DNA of 64,000 nucleotides, from the NCBI RefSeq assembly GCF_042652345.1, contig NZ_JBHSJJ010000002.1, forward strand, positions 310,001 through 374,000, written 5' to 3'. This stretch comes from Negadavirga shengliensis. Its GTDB lineage: Bacteria > Bacteroidota > Bacteroidia > Cytophagales > Cyclobacteriaceae. A model generated the notes under the pieces. It had not been told where the DNA came from. It did not search any database and saw nothing but the letters and a program-made list of their open reading frames with translations. The translations under genes were made by a program, and so were the position numbers. This document shows, piece after piece, positions 7,555-16,575 of the stretch (positions are counted from its first letter, which is position 1; each line of letters begins with the position of its first letter).

Positions 7555-9093
7555 ATGGCAGTAATCGGAGAAATCATTAAAAAAGCAATAACACTTGGCG
7601 AAAAACTCAACAACGATGACAGTCCTGCAGAAAAACAGGAAAAAGTACTGAAAGACCTATTGGATAAGGCCAAAAATACCGCTTTTGGTAAATTTCATGG
7701 TTTTGACCTTATTCTGGGGTCTGAATCCCCCTCTGTGACCTTTCAGGAAAAAGTGCCTTTTCATGATTATGACGCCATTTATAACCGATGGTGGCACAAA
7801 ATCCGTGAGCGCCATAAAGACATCACCTGGCCCGGAATCAACAAATATTTTGCGGTGAGTTCGGGAACAACCAGTGCCAGTAAGTACATTCCGGTTACCG
7901 AAGAGATGCTGGACGCCATACGCAAAACCGGCCTCCGTCAAATCGTCAGTCTTTCCAGATATGACATGCCATCCGACTTTTTTGAAAAGCAGATCATGAT
8001 GCTGGGGAGTTCTACCGGATTAAAAGAAAAAAATGGTTTCCTTGAAGGGGAAATCAGCGGCATCAGTGCCGGTCAGATTCCTTTCTGGTTTCAAAATTTC
8101 TACAAACCGGGATGGGAGATTTCCGCCATAGCGGACTGGGACGAAAGGGTTTTGAAAATCGCGGAAAATGCTAAAGAATGGGACATTGGCAGTATTTCCG
8201 GCATCCCCTCCTGGATAGAGCTGATGATGAAAAAAGTCATTGATTATCACAAAGTGGAAAACATCCATGACATTTGGCCAAATTTATCTGTTTATACTCC
8301 AGGTGGCGTGGCTTTTGAACCGCACCGCAAAAGTTTCGAAAAACTGGTTGCCCATCCGCTGATTTATATTGATACCTATCTGGCCTCGGAAGGCTTTCTG
8401 GCTTTCCAAAGCAGACCCGATTCCGATGCCATGGAACTGATGCTCGATAATGGGATTTATTTTGAATTCGTACCTTTCCGGCCTGAAAACATGGATGAAT
8501 CCGGAGCTGTCCATGCTGACGCCAAAGCCCTTACCATAGCAGAAGTGGAAGAGGGTGTGGATTATATCCTCATCATCTCCACCGTGGCAGGAGCTTGGCG
8601 CTATATGATTGGGGATACGGTGGCGTTTACAGATAAAAACCGTGCTGAAATCAGAATCACAGGTCGAACCAAATTTTTCCTCAACGTAGTAGGCAGCCAA
8701 CTTAGTGTACATCAAATGGACAAAGGGCTTGAAGCCTTACAGGAAAAATTTAACCTCGTAATACCTGAATACACCGTAGCCGCCATTCAGGAAAACGGAG
8801 AATATATCCACCGCTGGTATATGGGCAGGGACGATGGCGATGCCGATGAACAGGAGGTGGCCCGGTTTTTAGATGATCATTTGCAAGCAAACAACAAGAA
8901 CTATAAAGTAGCCCGTAACAAATCACTCAAGAACATTGAGGTAAGATTGGTACCCGCTGATTTTTTTTATGAATACAATGAAAAACAAAAGAAAAAAGGG
9001 GGCCAGGTTAAATTTCCCCGGGTAATGAAAGAAGAGGCTTTCAGGGAGTGGGAAGGTTTCCTGGAAAAAAGAGACCTGACCCATCCAACCTGA
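7555..9093 (+). CDS. GH3/JAR1-family acyl-acid amido synthetase-like protein
   Basis: A 512-residue member of the GH3 auxin-responsive family (ANL superfamily). Plant relatives adenylate carboxylic acids and conjugate them to amino acids. Visible marks are the N-terminal helix MAVIGEIIKKAI, the phosphate-binding loop SSGTTSASKYIP, the YTPGGVAFEPH segment, YLASEGFLAFQ, and the hinge region GDTVAFTDKNRAEIRITGRTK. The ATG at 7555 is used; an open extension to 7225 lies antisense to the preceding gene and lacks family sequence. It is 15 bases upstream of the TspO-like gene, so the two form an operon. The natural substrate in bacteria is unknown. Its role is inferred as ligation of an acid to an amine or amino acid. 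Confidence 0.9.
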   Translation: MAVIGEIIKKAITLGEKLNNDDSPAEKQEKVLKDLLDKAKNTAFGKFHGFDLILGSESPSVTFQEKVPFHDYDAIYNRWWHKIRERHKDITWPGINKYFAVSSGTTSASKYIPVTEEMLDAIRKTGLRQIVSLSRYDMPSDFFEKQIMMLGSSTGLKEKNGFLEGEISGISAGQIPFWFQNFYKPGWEISAIADWDERVLKIAENAKEWDIGSISGIPSWIELMMKKVIDYHKVENIHDIWPNLSVYTPGGVAFEPHRKSFEKLVAHPLIYIDTYLASEGFLAFQSRPDSDAMELMLDNGIYFEFVPFRPENMDESGAVHADAKALTIAEVEEGVDYILIISTVAGAWRYMIGDTVAFTDKNRAEIRITGRTKFFLNVVGSQLSVHQMDKGLEALQEKFNLVIPEYTVAAIQENGEYIHRWYMGRDDGDADEQEVARFLDDHLQANNKNYKVARNKSLKNIEVRLVPADFFYEYNEKQKKKGGQVKFPRVMKEEAFREWEGFLEKRDLTHPT

Positions 9094-9108
9094 AAAAACC
9101 ACGGAAAT

Positions 9109-9888
9109 ATGAAACCGGCTACGCTGTTGGCACTGAATACCTTTACCTTCACCATCACCCTTCTTGTGAATTATTTGGGCGGCTCCGGCACCCTCACAGG
9201 AAAATCTGTAGGGGAAATCAGTGCAAAATACCCCAGTTTGATAACACCGGCAGCATATGCTTTTTCCATATGGGGTATCATTTACCTCTTTCTTTTGGGT
9301 TTTCTGGGCTTTCAATGGCATAGATACCTCAAAAATGACAACGGGGAATCCCTGCTCCCCAGCGGACTGTGGTTTTCGGCTTCCAATATTTTCAACTCAG
9401 TATGGCTCCTCCTCTGGCTTCATGAAGAACTGGCCTTGACAGTGCTGGTGATGTTTTTGTTGTTATTTTCCCTCATTCGGCTGGTGATTCGACTAAAACT
9501 TGAAATTTGGAACGCCCCCTTGAAAATCATCGCATTTGTTTGGTGGCCCATTTGCATTTATATAGGCTGGATCGTTTTGGCCACCCCCGTCAACTTGGCA
9601 GCATGGCTAACCAGTTTAGGGGTTTTGGAAAACACGTTGCCGCCAAAAGTCTGGGCGATAATCGTTATTTCCCTGGCCACAGGGATCTACCTATGGCTCA
9701 TACAAAAAAGGAACATGCGAGAAGCTGCGTTGGTAGGCGTCTGGGGGTTGATTGCCATTGCCGTAAATCAATGGCAAAGCCAGCAAATCATAGGTTGGGC
9801 GGCGCTGACGGCGGCAGCCTTGCTCTTTTCCGCTTCCGGCTACCACGCCTACATCAACCGGGCAAGCTCCCCCTTTGCTAAATCCTAA
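9109..9888 (+). CDS. TspO/MBR-like tryptophan-rich membrane protein
   Basis: A 259-residue polytopic membrane protein with about seven to eight helices. The YAFSIWGIIYLFLLGF segment and the many Trp residues (SGLWFSASNIFNSVWLLLW, VWWPICIYIGWI) are typical of the longer TspO/MBR-related tryptophan-rich proteins. TspO proteins bind porphyrins or sterols and are linked to stress or light signalling in other bacteria; no function is established for this longer type. It follows the GH3-family gene by 15 bases and is convergent with the nitrilase gene. Confidence 0.72.
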   Translation: MKPATLLALNTFTFTITLLVNYLGGSGTLTGKSVGEISAKYPSLITPAAYAFSIWGIIYLFLLGFLGFQWHRYLKNDNGESLLPSGLWFSASNIFNSVWLLLWLHEELALTVLVMFLLLFSLIRLVIRLKLEIWNAPLKIIAFVWWPICIYIGWIVLATPVNLAAWLTSLGVLENTLPPKVWAIIVISLATGIYLWLIQKRNMREAALVGVWGLIAIAVNQWQSQQIIGWAALTAAALLFSASGYHAYINRASSPFAKS

Positions 9889-9905
9889 GAAAGAAGGAGA
9901 ACCGA

Positions 9906-10625
9906 TTACCACAAGGCCTTTCCTGAAAAGGTATCAAAAAGCAAAATTCCCTCGTCCCTGTCATTGAGCTGAGCTACCAGTTCGCCGTGGGTGTTCCATA
10001 TACCTGAACGACCTGCGCTTATAAAATCATCGCAAGTGCCCACACTGTTGGCCATCAAAACTACCATCCCATGTTTTATTGCGATTTCCCGATAATGATT
10101 GTACGCTTTTACAACTCCTCCTGCTGATTTGGCCACGCACGCCACGTATATTTTTACCCCCATTTCAGCTGCCTTATCCGCATGTTCTGTTTGCAACGAC
10201 TCATAACAGATCGCAGGCGACACTTTTTCATTTTGGCACTCCAAAACGACCTGAAGCCGGCCATTTTCAAAATACGGAAACTCATCTTCATGCAGTATCT
10301 GTTTGGAATAGACCTGGCGTGGCTGATTGGGAGAAAAAATGGCTATGCTGATGCGTATACCGGAACCATGCCTGGTGGGTACCCCTGCCCCTATAGTGAT
10401 ATTTTCTCTGTCACTTATTACCTGAAAGCCGTCAAGTATTTTATCATCCGGGTCAATGGCCAATCCATCGGCAAGTTTGGGTTCGTAACCTGTCAAAGAG
10501 AGTTCGGGGAAGAAAACCATATCCGCATTTTTCAAAACAGCAGCCGCAATCCATCTTTTATGGGATTCCATGTTGTCCGGAATATCTCCTGCTGTGGGCC
10601 TGGTTTGCGCTATACAGATTTTCAT
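9906..10625 (-). CDS. Carbon-nitrogen hydrolase (nitrilase superfamily)
   Basis: A 239-residue cytosolic amidohydrolase. The catalytic triad can be placed: Glu in FFPELSLTGYE, Lys in YSKQILHEDE, and nucleophilic Cys in PAICYESLQ. It hydrolyses non-peptide C-N bonds (amide or nitrile); the substrate is not identified. The start lies one base after the end of the BCCT transporter, so the two are co-transcribed, and the amidase may act on the imported compound or a product of it. Somewhat short for the family (about 260-300), but all core motifs are present. Confidence 0.88.
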   Translation of the reverse strand: MKICIAQTRPTAGDIPDNMESHKRWIAAAVLKNADMVFFPELSLTGYEPKLADGLAIDPDDKILDGFQVISDRENITIGAGVPTRHGSGIRISIAIFSPNQPRQVYSKQILHEDEFPYFENGRLQVVLECQNEKVSPAICYESLQTEHADKAAEMGVKIYVACVAKSAGGVVKAYNHYREIAIKHGMVVLMANSVGTCDDFISAGRSGIWNTHGELVAQLNDRDEGILLFDTFSGKALW

Positions 10626-10626
10626 A

Positions 10627-12114
10627 TTAGCTTTTTCCGCGCGTATCTGTCAATCGCTTCTTAAATATAATAAAAAGGAACATCCCTACCATCAGCGCAT
10701 AAACCATACTGAAGGGAATGGCAATCAATATCAATAACTGACTGGTGGCCGCCAACAGATGTTCCTTTCCTATCAGCAAGGTTGCCACGGTAAACAATGC
10801 CAGAAGCATCCCCCATAATAAAAGATAATTTTTGTGTGGGTCAGTCTTGCCGCTGTCGGAGAACATCCCCAACACATAGATAGCAGAATCAATGGAGGTG
10901 ATCAAAAAAGTAAAGACCAAGGCCAAACCCAATATTTTCAGAACAATACCGAATGGGAGATGGTCAAAGAACACAAATATGGAACCGTACAATGAATCAA
11001 ATTGGCCTTGATAATTGTCCGCATCTCCAATGATCCCAAAAGCATATGAGCCAAATACAGAAAACCATAAAAACGTTCCGAAAGAAGGTATGACCAACAC
11101 ACCCAACACAAATTCCCTGATGCTTCTCCCTTTTGAAATTCTGGCGATGAACACCCCCGTAAAAGGAGCCCAGGCCAACCAAAACGCCCAATAAAAATAA
11201 GTCCAGTCTGTCAAAAACTGTTGTCCTACGGCTCGGGAACCCAAATTAAGGCTCATGGGAACAAAACCTGCCAGGTAACTGGTCAAGCTCACAAAAAGAT
11301 TGCTGAAAACTTCCATAAAGTTTCCGTTAAGAAAGGTGAACCCCAATAAAAACAGTGCCACAGCAATGTTGAACCTGGACAAATTGCGTATGCCCCTCTT
11401 CAATCCTGAAAATGCGGACAGCGTCGCCAGTGAACCCAAAAACAATACCACATAAGCATTATTGGTATAGTTGACTTCCAAATTACCAAATAGCTGGAAA
11501 TATCCGGAAAGGAGCTGCCGGCTGCCGAGTCCCACCGCTCCCACTACCCCAAAAAGGGTACTGACAATGGTAATTACGTCCATGGGAACCGCCAGAGACT
11601 GCCGCTGAAATCTACCGGTCAAAATGGAAGAGCTGAGGATTTTTCTTTGCTGATCATGAACGAAGTACCCGATAATCAAACCAAACATGCCATAAAATGC
11701 CCAGGGAGTCAATCCCCAATGAAAAAAAGTGTATTCCAGCGCGAAGGTTGAGGGCTCAAGGTCACTTAACCTCGGGGGCTGGGTGTAGTAATACACCGGT
11801 TCCTGTACGGCCCTTAACATCAATCCTGCCCCCATCCCTGTACTGTACAGCATGGTTATCCAAGAATACCAGCCATATTCCGGTGGTCCCTCTCCCAATC
11901 TTTTGTTTCCCACCGGCGAGAATGCCAATACCAACAAAATCAACACAATCACAAATCCCAACACCAAATAGAAATACCCAAAAAAATCAAGGGACTGGAT
12001 GGCCGTCGTGGCTATCCAGTCCCTAAAAGCCGAGGGAAACCAAAAGGCCATCAGTAAGAATAGGATACTGATGGCCAAAGTTATGATTAAGGTGGAATGC
12101 GGGATTTTTTTCAA
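10627..12114 (-). CDS. BCCT-family betaine/choline/carnitine transporter
   Basis: A 495-residue secondary transporter with twelve predicted helices. The family signature tryptophan-rich segment is visible (WTYFYWAFWLAWAPFTG) followed by the amphipathic ARISKGRSIREF helix. The unwound helix region GMGAGLMLRAVQEPVYYY is in place. It imports quaternary ammonium or related zwitterionic compounds with Na+ or H+. The start is a TTG at 12114 preceded by AAGGTGAG, an unusually good ribosome-binding site for this genome, which supports the non-ATG start. The long charged tails of osmoregulated members are absent, so a catabolic or scavenging role with the downstream amidohydrolase is as likely as osmoprotection. 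Confidence 0.92.
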   Translation of the reverse strand: MKKIPHSTLIITLAISILFLLMAFWFPSAFRDWIATTAIQSLDFFGYFYLVLGFVIVLILLVLAFSPVGNKRLGEGPPEYGWYSWITMLYSTGMGAGLMLRAVQEPVYYYTQPPRLSDLEPSTFALEYTFFHWGLTPWAFYGMFGLIIGYFVHDQQRKILSSSILTGRFQRQSLAVPMDVITIVSTLFGVVGAVGLGSRQLLSGYFQLFGNLEVNYTNNAYVVLFLGSLATLSAFSGLKRGIRNLSRFNIAVALFLLGFTFLNGNFMEVFSNLFVSLTSYLAGFVPMSLNLGSRAVGQQFLTDWTYFYWAFWLAWAPFTGVFIARISKGRSIREFVLGVLVIPSFGTFLWFSVFGSYAFGIIGDADNYQGQFDSLYGSIFVFFDHLPFGIVLKILGLALVFTFLITSIDSAIYVLGMFSDSGKTDPHKNYLLLWGMLLALFTVATLLIGKEHLLAATSQLLILIAIPFSMVYALMVGMFLFIIFKKRLTDTRGKS

Positions 12115-12206
12115 CTCACCTTCGATTATGGCTCAAGCCTGTGATGCCTTCAATATAACGGATAATTAAGACGAAGGCAAGAAATGATCAAGACTTAACC
12201 ATCATC

Positions 12207-13955
12207 TTATTCCACCTTTATTACTTTTGACCGCTCCGCTACGCCGTTTTCATTGAACGCTTTGATGGCAAAATAATAGGGCTGATCCCTGCTCAAAGAC
12301 CTCATGTAATGGGTGTTTTTACGGTATACCAGCCAGGAACTGTACAATTTATCCGGCGCAATTCCCCATTTGATGTTGTACCCCTGGGCACCGGGTATGG
12401 CCTCCCATTCCAGGCTCACATCCCTTCGGTCATCTTGCCTTTCAATGTTTAGTTCCTTCACCTGTGCCGGCGGGACTCCCCTGCCCTTTCCAAAAATCCT
12501 GAGACCGGAAATGGCCAAATGAGGTGTGGGCACATGGATGTGGTTGAACCGGATATACCTGGCTTGTCTGGGACTACCCAACTGCACATAGTCATTAGGC
12601 ACATCTTCAAAATTATTGCTTTTATCCACCAATAAAAACCATTCGTCTCCATCCAATGAACCTTCAATGGTATACCGGTGATACAGATTTTCCAACTTGC
12701 CGTACATATCTGATTCATGGTCATGATAGTTAAGCTGGATAGCATATACGTCCGATTCTTTTTCGAGATCAATCTGAAGGTATTCCTTTTCCGAGGTACC
12801 GCCCGCCAACCAAAATGTCTGCACATTTTCATCCGTTACATTTTCCGGACCGTGGTCTTTGGCACTTCCCGAAGCCGTCACCGGTTTATCAAACGACAGC
12901 AGCATCCATCCGGTAAACTCACCTGCCCAATCCCCATAGTGAGGTGCGTAATGGGGATAATCTCCAAAATCCGTTCTGCCATACATCAAGCCATCTTCAT
13001 CAAAAAAGACCGGAAACAGAGCTATTCTTCTTTCCCAATGTACCGTCACAGCTACCGCCATGCTCCCAAAATGCCAATATTGACCGGATGGGCCTTTTAC
13101 CGTACTCCCATGGCCCGCACCGTTGATAAATCCTCCCGGTTTGTAGACGGTAGGGTTATTGGGTGAATAAGTATAAGGTCCCAAAGGATGGTCCGCCATG
13201 TACACGCCGTCTCCATACACATTGAATTGGGTTCCGGGAGCAGCATATTGCATGTAGTATTTGTTCTTGTGCTTGGTGATCCACGGCCCTTCAATATAAC
13301 CCGCCAGGGTAGTATCGGAATGATCTTCCCCAAAGCGTTCCCATCCATGTTTTTCGGCGTCCAGGTTAAACAGTTCATAGATCTTCTCCGAAGGCCTGAA
13401 CCGTTTGCCTACATCCAAGGTCCTCGCCCTGATAGGAAACTTGTTGGAAGATCCCCAAAACACATAGCCGCTGCCGTCATCATCAATGAACAATGCGGGA
13501 TCCTGCAATTGGTTCAATATAGAAGGTACAGCTTTCCAGTCACCCTTTTTGGGATTATCTGTATACAAAACACTCATGTGACCGGAAGGATCTCCCATGG
13601 CGTACAATACGGAATCTTTATAATTGAAGGCTGCGGGTGCATTGGAACCCTGAAAATACCACTTCTCGGGATTGATAAATTCCCAATTATGCAGATCCTT
13701 GCTATGCCAATATCCCATCGAACGGGTCACAAACATGTAATATTCCCCTTTAAAATCCACCACTGCAGGATCCGCCCCCGAGCGATAGGAGAGGTCATTA
13801 TGGGCATTGTAAATCATGTAAGTGTAGTCCAGGTTAACAGGATTACAATAGGTCTGGCTCATGCTGGTCTGACCATATGAAAAGGGGATATCCACCAGAA
13901 GGAATCCCATACAGCATAAGGTAGTCCATAACGGCTTCATGTGTGTTATCTTCAT
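12207..13955 (-). CDS. GH43-like glycosidase with discoidin and FN3 domains
   Basis: A 582-residue secreted protein. The signal peptide ends near residue 28 (FSYGQ). A five-bladed propeller of GH43 type spans about 35-345, with candidate catalytic and stabilising acids in RSGADPAVVDFKG, LQDPALFIDDDG and YIEGPWITKHKN. An F5/8 type C (discoidin) carbohydrate-binding domain follows at about 350-490. A fibronectin type III domain ends the protein (about 495-582). It is the last gene of the PUL operon and overlaps the metallophosphoesterase by four bases (ATGA). GH43 members usually release arabinose, xylose or galactose; the substrate here is unknown and does not obviously fit a pure beta-1,2-glucan. 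Confidence 0.85.
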   Translation of the reverse strand: MKITHMKPLWTTLCCMGFLLVDIPFSYGQTSMSQTYCNPVNLDYTYMIYNAHNDLSYRSGADPAVVDFKGEYYMFVTRSMGYWHSKDLHNWEFINPEKWYFQGSNAPAAFNYKDSVLYAMGDPSGHMSVLYTDNPKKGDWKAVPSILNQLQDPALFIDDDGSGYVFWGSSNKFPIRARTLDVGKRFRPSEKIYELFNLDAEKHGWERFGEDHSDTTLAGYIEGPWITKHKNKYYMQYAAPGTQFNVYGDGVYMADHPLGPYTYSPNNPTVYKPGGFINGAGHGSTVKGPSGQYWHFGSMAVAVTVHWERRIALFPVFFDEDGLMYGRTDFGDYPHYAPHYGDWAGEFTGWMLLSFDKPVTASGSAKDHGPENVTDENVQTFWLAGGTSEKEYLQIDLEKESDVYAIQLNYHDHESDMYGKLENLYHRYTIEGSLDGDEWFLLVDKSNNFEDVPNDYVQLGSPRQARYIRFNHIHVPTPHLAISGLRIFGKGRGVPPAQVKELNIERQDDRRDVSLEWEAIPGAQGYNIKWGIAPDKLYSSWLVYRKNTHYMRSLSRDQPYYFAIKAFNENGVAERSKVIKVE

Positions 13956-14935
13956 TGCTGTTTGTTTATTTTTATTTCAAATTGATTATTTGGGTCATCC
14001 AAGTACTCCTCCAGCCAGGGAGAATAGGTTTTAATTGATATTTTTTCTCGGGCAAGGTCCACGTCAACCAACCTTAAATAGCCATTGCAACCCTCACCAT
14101 AACCCTTGACCCCTCTTTGGTAATTTGCCAAAAACTGGTAAACCTTATTCCCTTGTTTGGTCTCACTGATCAGTCTCCCCACGCCCTCATGCAGCACATG
14201 TCCGGAAAATACCATGAAGAAATTGTCGTGGACATTCACCAGTTTTTCCCAGATTTCTTCTCCGTCATTGGTCGCTTCTTCTCCGGAAAGCTTTCCTATT
14301 CCATAATTATGGGGATTCCAGTCAGCACCACGGTCCATTCTTTTGTCGCCCACATACATGTAAGCATGCGTCAATAGAATCACTTTGTGCTCAGGATGGT
14401 CGGCCACAACTTCATTTGCCCATGATATCACGGCGTCGCGGGGACCGAACTCCAACGCCAAAACCAACCAGGAGACTCCTTCCTTTTCGACTGTGTGGTA
14501 AATATTGTCGATTTTTCCTTCTTCGAAAGCCCCTCTAACAGGAGTATGATCCTTTAATTTCTCTAATGGAAAATATTTGTTGGCAAGCCGGCTGTCCCGG
14601 TTGTCCGCGTATTTATCCCTGCCGCTGCCGAAATCATGATTGCCTAGGGAAATGGCATAAGGTACTTTCCCCCTTACCGGTTCAAAATACTTCCATGCCA
14701 AAGCCCATTCGGCGGGTGTATTGCTCTGGGTTACATCGCCGACATGTAATATAAAATCAATATCCGATGTGTTATCGCCCATCCAATAGAACTGTTTTTC
14801 CATAATTTCAGGACATGACTCTAATGCTGACTGGGTATCCGGCACCACCACCAGCCTGAGTGTTTGACTTTGCAGATCTATTGAAACGGTAAAGGTAACA
14901 AGAGTGAAAACGATGTAATTTAAGTATTGTCCCAT
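13952..14935 (-). CDS. Secreted calcineurin-like metallophosphoesterase
   Basis: A 327-residue phosphoesterase with an N-terminal signal peptide (to about residue 22). Di-metal motifs are in order: VVPDTQ (D-x-Q variant of D-x-H), LHVGDVTQ (GD), SLGNHDFGSG (GNHD), a His in ILLTHAYMY, and FSGHVLHEG (GHxxH-type). The family cleaves phosphomono- or diesters. The ATG at 14935 was chosen over a GTG at 14950 because it directly precedes the signal sequence and clears the upstream gene. Placed inside the glycan operon between GH144 and GH43, it may remove phosphate-containing substituents from a glucan, or be a cell-wall or nucleotide phosphatase. Confidence 0.87.
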   Translation of the reverse strand: MGQYLNYIVFTLVTFTVSIDLQSQTLRLVVVPDTQSALESCPEIMEKQFYWMGDNTSDIDFILHVGDVTQSNTPAEWALAWKYFEPVRGKVPYAISLGNHDFGSGRDKYADNRDSRLANKYFPLEKLKDHTPVRGAFEEGKIDNIYHTVEKEGVSWLVLALEFGPRDAVISWANEVVADHPEHKVILLTHAYMYVGDKRMDRGADWNPHNYGIGKLSGEEATNDGEEIWEKLVNVHDNFFMVFSGHVLHEGVGRLISETKQGNKVYQFLANYQRGVKGYGEGCNGYLRLVDVDLAREKISIKTYSPWLEEYLDDPNNQFEIKINKQQ

Positions 14936-14939
14936 ACCA

Positions 14940-16523
14940 TCATTTATCACTTCTCGTGAACCCCAGTTTATTTAACCCTTCGCTGATTTCGGGGGCGTCC
15001 ATAAACAGTTTCCATCCCAATCCTGTGCGGTGATTTTCGATCATGGCCACAATGGGACCCTGGTCGATAGCCAGATAACGCTGGGGATACCAATCCTCCT
15101 CCGGACTAAGGGCATCATAAAACCCGTATTTGCCAAAAACTTTCTCTCCATAGTTATAATACAGATTTTTGATGACTTCCATGGATTCTTTAGGGGTATA
15201 AGGATAAGAAGAAAGGGCGGCTGTAGGCGAAATAACACCGATATCATTGCCCGGCTTATGGGCCGAATAACCTACCGTGGAATAACTGGCCGTCAACCCC
15301 CACAAGTCCTCTCCATATCCTTTGAAACCACCTTCATTTCTGACGCACCATTCCCTGTTGATAAGGGTATGGTTACGGTTATGCTCCCAGTAATCGGCGT
15401 AATCATCCTTAAGTCCACGGGGATCCAAACCTATGTAGGAATAATGGGCCCAGAAAAGCGGTCCCCCGTATTCAGGAGATCCATTGTGCTTGAGGGCTAA
15501 TTTGTAACCGTATGGTTCGATATCATTCCGGATATCCCCGTCCCTGGCCCATCCTTTGTGAAAAACATCTGCCGGTACCCCGTGGGTGGGAGAAGATGCC
15601 GCAAGAATATAGGTGATCATACATTCATCATAACCCCTGATGGCAAAATCCTTTTGCCATTCGTAATTGGGAGACCAATGCCAATACAGCACATCCCTTC
15701 CTTCCCGGGTATGCCAATCCCATTCCATCTCCTGCCATAGCCTGTCAATTCTGTCAGCCAGGGCCTGTTCCCTTTCATTCCCGTTTTTATAGTATTCCCG
15801 CACTGCTAAAAGTCCCTGCATCAGAAAGGCGGATTCAACCAGATCGGCGCCGTCATCATCTTTGCTGAACGGCTTCACCCTGCCGGTCTTTCCATAAATC
15901 CAATGGGGCCAAATTCCGTTAAACCGGTCGGCTTTGGCCAAAAAGTCTGTGATTTTCTCAAAACGGGCCAATCCCTGATCTTTGGTAACCCAGCCCCGCT
16001 CTATGCCGGCCAGTATCCCATAGATTCCAAATCCAGTACCACCTGTGGTCACCACATCCGCATCATCCTGAGGGTATTCACCGTCAATATGAATCCGCTC
16101 AGGTGCCATACCTGAAACGGGCTCTGCCCCATGCCAAAAATACCGGAAGGTATAGTATTGTACCATATCGAGCAGTTCTTCTTCGTTCATGACCCTGGTC
16201 CTTACCTGTGTTTCCCCTACTGGTTCTGTGTCATCGCCCTTTACGGATTCCACCTTGTAATACAGTTCCAGATCAGTGCCCAGATCACCTACAAAATCCA
16301 TGTACATGGTATCTTCCACGGTCGCCCTAAGGGTATAATCCTTGCCATTGGTTCCCACCAGAATCCGGTAAACATCATCTGATGTATTTTCCCAATGTAA
16401 CTCCACATGCCGGTCATATCCCTGGGCATGGAGATTTTCCTGATCTCTTTTTTCTCTCTCGCAACTGAACATGGCCAATAAGCCAAGTCCATATATACAA
16501 ATGTTGTTGATTGATTTTTTCAT
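14940..16523 (-). CDS. GH144-type beta-1,2-glucanase/sophorosidase-like lipoprotein (second copy)
   Basis: A 527-residue glucoamylase-like (PF10091-type) protein. The lipoprotein signal ends LAMFSC, so it is lipid-anchored. An FN3-like domain at about 30-115 precedes an (alpha/alpha)6 catalytic domain at about 120-525. Family motifs include TFRYFWHGAEP, TGGTGFGIYGILAGIERG, ESAFLMQGLLAVREYY, DVLYWHWSPNYEW, GYDECMITYILAASSPTHG and AIDQGPIVAMIENHRTGL. These match GH144 enzymes known to act on beta-1,2-glucans. ATG 16523 is preferred over TTG 16529. It parallels the other GH144 protein at 20509-22473, so one may be endo-acting and the other may release sophorose or glucose. Four bases separate it from the metallophosphoesterase. 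Confidence 0.88.
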   Translation of the reverse strand: MKKSINNICIYGLGLLAMFSCEREKRDQENLHAQGYDRHVELHWENTSDDVYRILVGTNGKDYTLRATVEDTMYMDFVGDLGTDLELYYKVESVKGDDTEPVGETQVRTRVMNEEELLDMVQYYTFRYFWHGAEPVSGMAPERIHIDGEYPQDDADVVTTGGTGFGIYGILAGIERGWVTKDQGLARFEKITDFLAKADRFNGIWPHWIYGKTGRVKPFSKDDDGADLVESAFLMQGLLAVREYYKNGNEREQALADRIDRLWQEMEWDWHTREGRDVLYWHWSPNYEWQKDFAIRGYDECMITYILAASSPTHGVPADVFHKGWARDGDIRNDIEPYGYKLALKHNGSPEYGGPLFWAHYSYIGLDPRGLKDDYADYWEHNRNHTLINREWCVRNEGGFKGYGEDLWGLTASYSTVGYSAHKPGNDIGVISPTAALSSYPYTPKESMEVIKNLYYNYGEKVFGKYGFYDALSPEEDWYPQRYLAIDQGPIVAMIENHRTGLGWKLFMDAPEISEGLNKLGFTRSDK

Positions 16524-16575
16524 GATCAAATAAAGGTCTTTATGATGCCGGTGTATCCAGCCAAAACTTTCTCAT

